DNA of 64,000 bases from NCBI GenBank assembly GCA_900019385.1, contig FIZJ01000039.1, positions 1 through 64,000 of the forward strand. Reading direction: 5' to 3'. Positions 1 to 6,121 of the stretch are shown here, piece after piece. The stretch is from an uncultured Clostridia bacterium (lineage in GTDB: Bacteria > Bacillota > Limnochordia > Darwinibacteriales > DTU012). A program made the translations under genes and the position numbers. Below the pieces are notes generated by a model. It had not been told where the DNA came from and searched no databases. It worked only from the letters and a program-made list of their open reading frames with translations. Position 1 is the stretch's first letter. Each line of letters opens with the position of its first letter.

Positions 1-66
1 CAGACAAGCACCGACGACAAGCGGCGGTACCAGGTGGAACAGATCAAGACGGCAGGTGATTCTTGA
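1..66 (+). CDS. 3' end of an upstream gene (partial, unidentified)
   Basis: The first 21 codons of the window read openly in frame 1 and end at a TGA at 64-66. The visible C-terminal residues are polar and charged (ending KTAGDS). The stop overlaps the ATG of the Nudix gene by one base (TGATG), which is the normal look of translational coupling in an operon. The family cannot be recognised from 21 residues. Confidence 0.5.
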   Translation, partial: QTSTDDKRRYQVEQIKTAGDS

Positions 67-593
67 TGTATTTTGACGATACCCTGGGGATACAGGAGCG
101 GACAGGGCAGGCGGTGGTTGCGCGGGAAGCGGTGAGAGGGATTGTGCTTAGAAACGGGCGGATCCTGATGGTTCAATCTGAGCGCGGCGATTATAAGCTC
201 CCCGGCGGCGGTGTGGAACAAGGCGAAGGCCACCACCAGGCATTGGCCAGAGAGATTGCGGAAGAGACTGGCTATCAGTGCCTGCGGGTTGGAGACCTGA
301 TCGGCCGGGTGGTGGAAAGGCGCCCTGACAAGTATGATCCAAGCCTGCTGTTTGAGATGACCTCGTATTACTACCTGTGCGCGGTTGCCGGCGAGGCTGG
401 GGAACAGCGCCTGGATGAGTATGAGCGGGACATGAGGTTCACACCGGCATGGATCAGCATTCCTGATGCTTTGGCTGTCAACCGGGCAGTTCTTGAAAAC
501 TTGGGACAGAAAGACTTGTGGACCCGCAGGGAGAACCATGTCCTCTTGGCTTTGCAGCGGCTTGTCGAATCAGGTGTTGATCTGAAAACATGA
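66..593 (+). CDS. Nudix hydrolase
   Basis: A 175-residue Nudix-family pyrophosphohydrolase, predicted cytosolic. Such enzymes cleave a nucleoside diphosphate linked to another moiety; the substrate cannot be deduced here. The Nudix box lies at about residues 48-70: a glycine, five residues, a glutamate, seven residues, then REIAEETGY, which fits the REUxEExGU consensus completely. The core strand with LPGGG precedes it. The ATG at 66 is preferred over the TTG at 63 because it overlaps the upstream stop in a TGATG junction. A 9-bp hairpin lies directly after the stop. Function beyond the family is inference. Confidence 0.88.
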   Translation: MYFDDTLGIQERTGQAVVAREAVRGIVLRNGRILMVQSERGDYKLPGGGVEQGEGHHQALAREIAEETGYQCLRVGDLIGRVVERRPDKYDPSLLFEMTSYYYLCAVAGEAGEQRLDEYERDMRFTPAWISIPDALAVNRAVLENLGQKDLWTRRENHVLLALQRLVESGVDLKT

Positions 594-623
594 CTGCGCC
601 CCCTGATGTCGGAAGGGGCGCAG
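594..623. terminator. Shared intergenic hairpin between two convergent genes
   Basis: CTGCGCCCC at 594-602 pairs perfectly with GGGGCGCAG at 615-623 across a 12-base loop. It starts one base after the Nudix stop and lies 17 bases beyond the stop of the convergent 31-residue minus-strand gene. Neither side has a strong T-tract, so it may be a weak bidirectional terminator or a 3'-end-protecting stem. Confidence 0.45.
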
Positions 624-640
624 CCGTCTACGAGCCGGTG

Positions 641-736
641 TCAAGCGACAGACCGGATCATGACAAATATGAACAGACAAAACATGACTGCGAGCGTCAA
701 TCTGACCTTGTTGGGCAGTTTTACCGGGTACAACAT
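641..736 (-). CDS. 31-residue single-pass membrane peptide downstream of a c-di-AMP riboswitch
   Basis: Too short for ordinary gene calling. It starts at ATG 736 (minus strand) with GGAGG at 750-746 and a 9-base spacer; an in-frame ATG at 742 sits too close to the ribosome site. The product has a short basic N-terminus (LPNKVR), a roughly 15-residue hydrophobic stretch rich in Leu, Phe, Val, Ile and Met, and a short tail ending RSVA. This is what a single-span inner-membrane peptide looks like. It is the only open frame between the riboswitch terminator (797) and the convergent Nudix gene, so it is the only visible target of the riboswitch. It does not resemble KdpF, the best-known tiny potassium-related membrane peptide. 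The function is unknown. A role in ion or osmotic homeostasis is inference from the riboswitch alone. Confidence 0.6.
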   Translation of the reverse strand: MLYPVKLPNKVRLTLAVMFCLFIFVMIRSVA

Positions 737-796
737 GCACATCAACCTCCTAACCACTTAATCATGCAGCGGTTGGTACAACCGCAGAACAGAAAC

Positions 797-836
797 AAAA
801 AAACGTATGCCCCATCAATTGATGGCCAACATACGC
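797..836 (-). terminator. Intrinsic terminator of the c-di-AMP riboswitch (expression platform)
   Basis: Read on the minus strand, CGTATG and an inner CCATC pair with GATGG and CATACG around an AATT loop. A run of seven T follows at 803-797. It comes directly after the riboswitch aptamer and before the 31-residue gene, so ligand binding can be expected to control read-through. c-di-AMP riboswitches of this class are usually OFF switches acting through such a terminator. Confidence 0.85.
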
Positions 837-837
837 T

Positions 838-962
838 TGGAGCACTCCTACGAGGTTAGCTGCCGGGTTGGGGCACCCAAGTTGCCCTTCCTGCCGTGAG
901 GCAAGATTCACCCCAAAATGATGGTTCCCCCGCTGAGCATATAGCAATTAGGAGATCTCGCA
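838..962 (-). promoter_or_regulatory. c-di-AMP riboswitch (ydaO-yuaA class)
   Basis: On the minus strand the segment contains the conserved blocks of the ydaO-yuaA RNA in the right order: AGCGGGGGAACC, then TTTTGGGGTGAATC, a variable stem, GGGCAAC with a matching GTGCCC, and finally CCCGGCAGCTAACCTCGTAGG. These match the B. subtilis ydaO leader closely by eye. A consensus promoter lies just upstream and a terminator just downstream. The RNA senses cyclic di-AMP; the synthase CdaA is encoded 28 kb away in this same window. The exact 5' and 3' limits are estimates. Confidence 0.93.
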
Positions 963-967
963 CTTCT

Positions 968-996
968 ATTATCCCAGAGTTGGTATGAAGTGTCAA
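968..996 (-). promoter_or_regulatory. Sigma-A-type promoter of the riboswitch transcript
   Basis: On the minus strand there is a perfect -35 TTGACA at 996-991, a 17-base spacer and a -10 GATAAT at 973-968. The predicted transcription start falls near 961, at the first bases of the c-di-AMP aptamer. This makes the riboswitch and small gene an independent transcription unit instead of an extension of the upstream secreted-protein gene. Confidence 0.82.
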
Positions 997-1026
997 GCGG
1001 AATCGTCAGGGTGGCCGGGCAGTCGC

Positions 1027-1515
1027 CTAGCGCCTTCCTGCCCCTGGCCACACTCTGAAGTTCATATAAGGGTTCATGCCGTAGCCTGGATAGAACCGCC
1101 ACAGAGTCCCGATGCCGGTCCTCGGGCGTTGGACACTTCCAGGTGGGAAATAGAACGGCCTACGATTGACGACTGGAGGTTGGATAATAATGGTTTGCCG
1201 ATCGGGGCGGCGTTCGGGAGTTTGGTCTGGCATCTCTTCCCGCTCTTCCTGGCGGCCGCCTTTCAGCCGTTCCCTGAGGCCCTCTTTGAGCTGCTCAATC
1301 CGCTTTGCTGCTGCATTCTTCAGCGCATCCATTAGTTCTTCAGCCTCAATCCCCAGTTCCTCCGCCAAATCGTGCAAGAATGAGCTTGAACTCAGCGGAA
1401 GTTCCTGCGGGGCGATCACTGTCCAGCGCCTGGTTGGTTCCGCCCCACTGGCCGCCGCTCCCACCATCAAGCTCATCAGCAGAGTCAGCACACACATCTT
1501 CAATGCCAGTCTCAT
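1027..1515 (-). CDS. Secreted protein of unknown function
   Basis: A 162-residue protein with a clear signal peptide (basic MRLALK, a hydrophobic core, then a VGAAASGAEP cleavage region) and no lipobox cysteine. After it comes a helical segment at about residues 45-85 with the pattern LAEELGIEAEELMDALKNAA. This resembles the short helix found in DUF2680/YckD-like secreted proteins, but the match is weak. The second half is rich in Arg, Pro, Gln and aromatic residues (FYFPPGS, FYPGYGMNPYMNF). AGGGGGA lies about 7 bases before the ATG. It stops 31 bases before the -35 of the riboswitch promoter. The family was not recognised with confidence. Confidence 0.7.
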   Translation of the reverse strand: MRLALKMCVLTLLMSLMVGAAASGAEPTRRWTVIAPQELPLSSSSFLHDLAEELGIEAEELMDALKNAAAKRIEQLKEGLRERLKGGRQEEREEMPDQTPERRPDRQTIIIQPPVVNRRPFYFPPGSVQRPRTGIGTLWRFYPGYGMNPYMNFRVWPGAGRR

Positions 1516-1684
1516 CGTGATTTCCCCCTTTTGTGTATTTATTGGTCCGCGGCTGGAATAATGCTTCGCCGCACGCCCGGGAAAAAATGTCCGTCACACA
1601 TTCTGTGGCGACAAGGAAGGATGATTGTTCTAGAATCTTGAATAAAAACGTAACCATGGTTTAACCGATTGGGGGAATAGAACG

Positions 1685-2386
1685 GTGGCTGAGAAAACAG
1701 TCGCGACGGCTGGCATACTTGTTATTCTTTTCCTGGTGATGTGGAGTGGAGCCTTTGCTGCCGCAAGTGTGGGTACAGAGCTGATCAGCGCCGAATCCGA
1801 CTATGTGTCCATTCGTTTGGCCGTACCCAGAATCAGAGGCCTGGACGACTGGCTGTTTGAGGAATACCTCAATGCGTCCTGGCGCCTGGATCAGCTTGAG
1901 TTTGCCCATGAGATCCATGAAGCGGCGCTGATGGCGAAATCAGGGCAGCTTGGCGACATTCCCGGCCATTTCTTCCCTTATGTGTGCTGGACAGACTTCG
2001 AGGTCAAATACAACCAAGATGGGATGCTGTCTTTGGTCATCTTGTTCTATGAATACACCGGCGGAGCCCATGGACACACCAGGCAGCAAGCGTTGAACTA
2101 CGACTTTACAACCAAGCGGCAGTTGTCTTTGAATGATGCGGTGGGTCGTCAAGGCGCGGTGGAGATTATTCTTGATGAAATCAACCGCCAGATTGCCGCC
2201 GATCCCGAATGGTATTTCCCTGATGTGCTGCCCCTGAGCCACCTTAACGAGGAGGATTTTTACCTGACTGAAGCGGGGCTTGTGGTTTTCTATCAACTGT
2301 ATGAGATCGCCCCGTACGCGGCGGGGATTCGAGAATTCGTCATTCCGTGGCAGTGTTTTGAAACAGCGGAGTTGGTTGAGCCGTGA
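1685..2386 (+). CDS. Secreted or membrane-anchored DUF3298/DUF4163-like protein (RsiV/PdaC-type domain)
   Basis: A 233-residue protein starting at GTG 1685, with GGGGGA eight bases upstream. Residues 7-28 form a hydrophobic signal or anchor. The rest fits the DUF4163-DUF3298 pair seen in RsiV anti-sigma factors and PdaC-type wall enzymes: a first half with a conserved FFPY region, the hallmark YTGGAHGHT near residue 120, FTTKRQLSLND, and a C-terminal FYQLYEIAPYAAGIREFVIP. No sigma factor or deacetylase domain accompanies it, so the exact role is open; lysozyme or peptidoglycan sensing is only a family-based guess. Its stop overlaps the next gene by four bases (GTGA). Confidence 0.75.
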   Translation: MAEKTVATAGILVILFLVMWSGAFAAASVGTELISAESDYVSIRLAVPRIRGLDDWLFEEYLNASWRLDQLEFAHEIHEAALMAKSGQLGDIPGHFFPYVCWTDFEVKYNQDGMLSLVILFYEYTGGAHGHTRQQALNYDFTTKRQLSLNDAVGRQGAVEIILDEINRQIAADPEWYFPDVLPLSHLNEEDFYLTEAGLVVFYQLYEIAPYAAGIREFVIPWQCFETAELVEP

Positions 2387-2760
2387 AACCTTCGACGCGC
2401 TCGATGCTTGATTCCTACAATCCTGATGGACGTTCATTCATCAACCCCTACAACGCTGTGGTCCAACAGCCGCTGCTGATCCTCCCGCCGAGGCGGTGGA
2501 TTTTCAAACGCTATCGCAGAGTTCTCGCCCTGCTGTTGTTCAGCGCGCTCTTCTCCGTCAATGTTTTTGTTTATCTCAGCATTCCAGTTTACATGATAGC
2601 GTTTTGGTTCTTGTATGAGCTGTCGGCGGTTTGGCGGGCGCACCGCTACTCCGTACTCGTCCTTTGGGGTTTGACCTTGGCGTTCCTGCTGCTTTTCTTG
2701 ACCGCGGGAGGCATATTGAGGACTTGGCTTTGGCAGGCTTTAAGCACTTGGCTTTTCTAA
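2383..2760 (+). CDS. Small multi-pass membrane protein, unknown function
   Basis: A 125-residue protein beginning at the GTG that overlaps the preceding stop. The first 45 residues are polar, with NPDGRSFINPYN and PPRRW. Three hydrophobic segments follow at roughly residues 47-62, 65-80 and 90-120, joined by short basic turns (WRAHRYS). Translational coupling suggests it works with the DUF3298-like protein. No family was recognised. Confidence 0.65.
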   Translation: MKPSTRSMLDSYNPDGRSFINPYNAVVQQPLLILPPRRWIFKRYRRVLALLLFSALFSVNVFVYLSIPVYMIAFWFLYELSAVWRAHRYSVLVLWGLTLAFLLLFLTAGGILRTWLWQALSTWLF

Positions 2761-2782
2761 ACAGGAGCGGAGGTGGGAGCAG

Positions 2783-4411
2783 GTGAATAGAGTCAGTCTT
2801 TTATACCCGGCGGAGTATGCTGAAGAGCGTGACAAGGCCGGGGTCGACCGATCCTTTTACATGCAGCTTGGGTTGGAACGGCTAATCCGGATCCCGGTCA
2901 AGGGGACGCTGCCGTGGATTGACCAGCACGAGCAGTTCGCCCAGCTGTTCACTTCCAACACCGAGGTGATTCAATACCGTCTCGATGTGGTGGAGGATTT
3001 GCTTAAGAATCCAGGGTTGGTGGATGTCCTTATCCAGGCGCTGCCCCAGATCGAGACCATTGCGGCGCTGCGGGCGGACAAGAGCCGGGCTTCCGACGTC
3101 ATATCATGCCTGTACAGTATAGCCGACATCGAGCTGTACACCAACTGTGTGGATTTGCTGCATAAAGCCCTGTCCGAGGCGGAAGTCAGTTCCCAGGGAC
3201 TGAAGGCGCTGTTTGAGATTCTCGACGAGGTTCAGCACAGCGGCGAATACCAAAACCTGAAAGAAAGCTCCCGCCGGCTGATGGACAAGATGCGCGGCAT
3301 CAAGAGTGTGACCATCGGTGTCAACCTCAACGCCCAGCTCCATGCTGTCGAAGCAGGAGTGGTATCGGTCAACTCCGAGTACTTCCGCTCGGGGGACATT
3401 ATTGACCGAATCTTGCGTCTGGACCGCACCGACGACGGTTTCCGCTGCCTGACACCCCTGATCCCTTACGGCGCAAGCCGGGGTGATCACAAGGACACCG
3501 CTTTCAACTCGGCCATTCTCAATGCCTTGGACATTATTTTCAGTTCAGCCGTGCGGAACTGGCGCCCGCTGATCCGCCGGTACCTGGCGCAGAACACGGA
3601 TTACCTGGTCAGCTTGGCTAAGGAAATCAGGCTGCTTTTGGGCGCTGTTGAGCTGGCAAGAAGGATGAGGGCTTTGGGGATGCCTATGTGCAAGCCTGAA
3701 GTGTGCCCAATGGAAGAGAAAGCCTTAAGCCTGAGATCCTTCTACAATCCCCATATAGCCGTGAGCCTCGGGGAAAGCAGGGCGGATGAGATGGTCTTCA
3801 ACAACCTGGATTTCGACAGCGAAGGCATGATTTACGTCCTCACCGGAGCCAACAGGGGAGGAAAAACCGCAGTCACTTATGGGGTAGGGATCATCCAAGC
3901 CCTGTTTCAGCTGGGGTTTTACGTTCCTGCCCGCTCCGCGAGGCTCAGTCCGGTGGACAATATTTTCGTGCACTTTCCTTCCACCGGCGAGTCCATCGGC
4001 AAAGGGCGCCTTGGGGAAGAGTGCGACAACCTGAGGCAGATCGCAGCCCGCGTTTCCGAATACAGCATGGTGCTCATGGATGAGGCACTGTCCAGCACCA
4101 GCGCGGTGGAGGCGGTGTTCATCGCCAGTGAAGTGCTTTTGGGGCTCAGCTCCATTGGTGTCAGAGGCATCTTTTCCACCCATCTTCACGATCTTGCGCA
4201 GCGGGTGGATGAACTGAACCGGCATTCCGCCAATAAGGCGAAAATCGACAATCTCGTGGCAGAAGTCGAACCCGACACAACCAACCGGACGTTCAAAATC
4301 CTGCGGGCTAAACCCGACGGCCTAAGCTATGCCCGCAGTATCGCCGAGCAGTACGGGATTACCCTTGATCAGATCCTCCAAGCCCGGAGGCAGCAGCGGG
4401 CTGGTCGATAG
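2783..4411 (+). CDS. MutS-like ATPase lacking the mismatch-recognition domain
   Basis: A 542-residue cytosolic protein with a C-terminal MutS ABC-type ATPase domain: the Walker A motif GANRGGKT near residue 354, a Walker B LMDEAL near 430, and the STHLHDLA H-loop region near 465. The N-terminal half is helical and resembles the MutS core/clamp region, but there is no N-terminal mismatch-binding domain. There is also no C-terminal Smr nuclease domain, which excludes a standard MutS1 or MutS2. The GTG start at 2783 has a purine-rich GGGAG just upstream. It ends at a strong terminator. Its DNA target and function are not known from sequence. Confidence 0.8.
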   Translation: MNRVSLLYPAEYAEERDKAGVDRSFYMQLGLERLIRIPVKGTLPWIDQHEQFAQLFTSNTEVIQYRLDVVEDLLKNPGLVDVLIQALPQIETIAALRADKSRASDVISCLYSIADIELYTNCVDLLHKALSEAEVSSQGLKALFEILDEVQHSGEYQNLKESSRRLMDKMRGIKSVTIGVNLNAQLHAVEAGVVSVNSEYFRSGDIIDRILRLDRTDDGFRCLTPLIPYGASRGDHKDTAFNSAILNALDIIFSSAVRNWRPLIRRYLAQNTDYLVSLAKEIRLLLGAVELARRMRALGMPMCKPEVCPMEEKALSLRSFYNPHIAVSLGESRADEMVFNNLDFDSEGMIYVLTGANRGGKTAVTYGVGIIQALFQLGFYVPARSARLSPVDNIFVHFPSTGESIGKGRLGEECDNLRQIAARVSEYSMVLMDEALSSTSAVEAVFIASEVLLGLSSIGVRGIFSTHLHDLAQRVDELNRHSANKAKIDNLVAEVEPDTTNRTFKILRAKPDGLSYARSIAEQYGITLDQILQARRQQRAGR

Positions 4412-4420
4412 AGCCAGCAA

Positions 4421-4448
4421 AGCCTCCCGACGGCCGGGAGGCTTTTTT
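4421..4448 (+). terminator. Rho-independent terminator after the MutS-like gene
   Basis: The stem AGCCTCCC with GGGAGGCT around GACGGCC is followed by TTTTTT at 4443-4448. It ends a few bases before the convergent transaldolase stop and may partly serve both strands. Confidence 0.85.
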
Positions 4449-4452
4449 CATG

Positions 4453-5142
4453 TCACGCTTTGTTGTTTTTCGTGTCGATCATCTCAAGTTCGTCATAGTA
4501 CGGGACGCCGTCATGGTAGAAATCCCATACAGCCCGGTCGGTCAATGGATGGTAGAGCAGCGACTCGAACAATTCAGGTGTAATAGTGACGGCATGGGCA
4601 CCGAGCAGGCATACCCTGTGCACCTGCTCCACATTTTTAAAGCTGGCCGCCAGTACTTTGGTGGGCATGCCATAGGCTTTGATGAAGGTCATGATGTCCG
4701 CCACCACCCCAATACCATCCGAGGAAATGTTGTCCAGGCGGTTGACGTACGGGGCCACGAAGTCGGCGCCGGCTTTGGCGGCGATCAAAGCCTGCTGTTG
4801 GGTAAAGATCGCCGTGGCTGTGACTTTCACACCTCGCTGCTTCAGCAGCTGCATCGCCTTGATGCCCTGGGGTGTGACCGGTATTTTGGCGTAATAATTT
4901 CCTTTGCACAGATCGCGGTATTCCATAGCCTCGGCCACAATATCTTCCGCCTTACTGCCGATAGGCTGCACATGAAGCATCGCGTCATCGCCGACGACTC
5001 GGCGGATGTCCACCAGCAAACGCCTCAGCGGCTTTTGTTCCTGAGCGATGATCGTGGGATTGGTAGTCACACCGTCGATGGGGTACAAATCGAACAATCT
5101 CTCGATTTCCTTTATGTTTGCCGTATCAAGCATATAAATCAT
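4453..5142 (-). CDS. Fructose-6-phosphate aldolase / small transaldolase
   Basis: A roughly 229-residue TIM-barrel aldolase of the TalC/FSA class. Features: LDTANIKEI at the N-terminus, DGVTTNPTIIAQE near residue 25, the Schiff-base lysine in YYAKIPVTPQGIKA near residue 85, and a C-terminal LTDRAVWDFYHD. These enzymes interconvert fructose 6-phosphate with dihydroxyacetone and glyceraldehyde 3-phosphate, or act as transaldolases. The length matches the family. There is a GTG followed by two ATGs (5148, 5145, 5142); AAGGAGG is best spaced for an ATG, and 5142 was chosen with 5145 equally possible. It has its own promoter region and is monocistronic. Confidence 0.88.
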   Translation of the reverse strand: MIYMLDTANIKEIERLFDLYPIDGVTTNPTIIAQEQKPLRRLLVDIRRVVGDDAMLHVQPIGSKAEDIVAEAMEYRDLCKGNYYAKIPVTPQGIKAMQLLKQRGVKVTATAIFTQQQALIAAKAGADFVAPYVNRLDNISSDGIGVVADIMTFIKAYGMPTKVLAASFKNVEQVHRVCLLGAHAVTITPELFESLLYHPLTDRAVWDFYHDGVPYYDELEMIDTKNNKA

Positions 5143-5172
5143 CATCACAACCTCCTTCAGCCACTCGTGAAC

Positions 5173-5201
5173 AGTATCACATATTTTTGTGGAAACAACA
5201 A
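5173..5201 (-). promoter_or_regulatory. Possible promoter of the transaldolase gene
   Basis: On the minus strand, TTGTTG at 5201-5196, a 17-base spacer and GATACT at 5178-5173, 31 bases before the start codon. Both hexamers deviate from consensus at two positions. Confidence 0.35.
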
Positions 5202-5290
5202 CGTTGTCCCGGTTACTTTTTAGTTAAATCTTAGGCACTAGGAAAACACCCCTCGATATTGTACAATAAATAGACCAGGGAGGTTGGCCG

Positions 5291-6121
5291 ATGAATAACC
5301 GGTTTAAATTAGTAGCCCTCGATCTCGATGGAACGCTCCTCTCACCCCAGGGAGAACTGCAGCCGGAGGTGAGACAAGCCCTGGCTGCTGTTCAAGCCAA
5401 AGGAATCCACGTTACTTTGGCCACTGGGCGGCGCGCTTGCCGTACACTGCCGTGGGCCAGGGCCTTACATATTGCAGTGCCTGTTGTTGCCCACAATGGG
5501 GCTGTGGTAGTTGATCCCCTGTCGGGGCGGTTCTGCCTGCAGCAAGGAATCTCCTTGCCCGCGGCTAATGAATTAATCAGCGAACTCTGCAGGCTGGATC
5601 TGCCTCATTTGGTCTACCGCGGAGAGGATCGAGGGGAAATGGCGGTGCTCGCCGCCGCATTCGCCGGGCACCGGAGTGAGTTCCTGGCTTACATTGACGA
5701 TCAGTTGGCGGTCGTGGAAAACATTGCTTTGGAGGCGGATCCGATCAAGATTGCTGTCCTGGCCAAAGCAGACAGAATGGAGAAACTGGTGGAGGCATGG
5801 CCCCGCCGCTACGGCGGCGCTGTCAGCATGGTCGTCTACCGGTCCGATGGATATGTCGGCGTTGATTTCATCCCACCCAACTGTTCCAAAGCTTCAGGTG
5901 TCGGTTTCGTGTTAAACATGCTCAAGCTCGGTTTTGACGATGTGCTGGCTGTAGGTGACGATTACAACGATCTGGACCTGATTGAGGCGGCAGGATTCGG
6001 TGTTGCCATGGAGCACGCCCCTGAAGCAGTGAAGCGGCATGCCGACTACATCGCGCCATTCGGAGGCCGGGATGGCTTGGCCTATGTTTTGCACCGGTTT
6101 TTGCTGCGAGAAACGGAGTGA
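5291..6121 (+). CDS. Cof-type HAD superfamily phosphatase
   Basis: A 276-residue cytosolic HAD hydrolase of the Cof/YidA type. Motif I is LDLDGTLL at residues 9-16, with both catalytic aspartates present. The large C2 cap follows, and GDDYNDLDLIEAAG near residue 220 is motif IV with the metal-binding acids. The substrate is likely a sugar phosphate or other phosphometabolite, but this cannot be specified. GGGAGG lies 7 bases before the ATG, and TACAAT at 5262-5267 is a possible -10 box. Its stop overlaps the addB-like start (GTGA), so it heads the operon that continues into the recombination genes. Confidence 0.88.
   Translation: MNNRFKLVALDLDGTLLSPQGELQPEVRQALAAVQAKGIHVTLATGRRACRTLPWARALHIAVPVVAHNGAVVVDPLSGRFCLQQGISLPAANELISELCRLDLPHLVYRGEDRGEMAVLAAAFAGHRSEFLAYIDDQLAVVENIALEADPIKIAVLAKADRMEKLVEAWPRRYGGAVSMVVYRSDGYVGVDFIPPNCSKASGVGFVLNMLKLGFDDVLAVGDDYNDLDLIEAAGFGVAMEHAPEAVKRHADYIAPFGGRDGLAYVLHRFLLRETE

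Noticed and set aside
590-859. 89-residue plus-strand open frame after the Nudix gene
   Set aside because: It runs antisense through the 31-residue gene and the riboswitch terminator, has no ribosome site, and its composition is not protein-like.
4450-5223. 257-residue plus-strand open frame over the transaldolase region
   Set aside because: Antisense to a clear fructose-6-phosphate-aldolase-type gene; it also lies beyond the terminator of the MutS-like gene.
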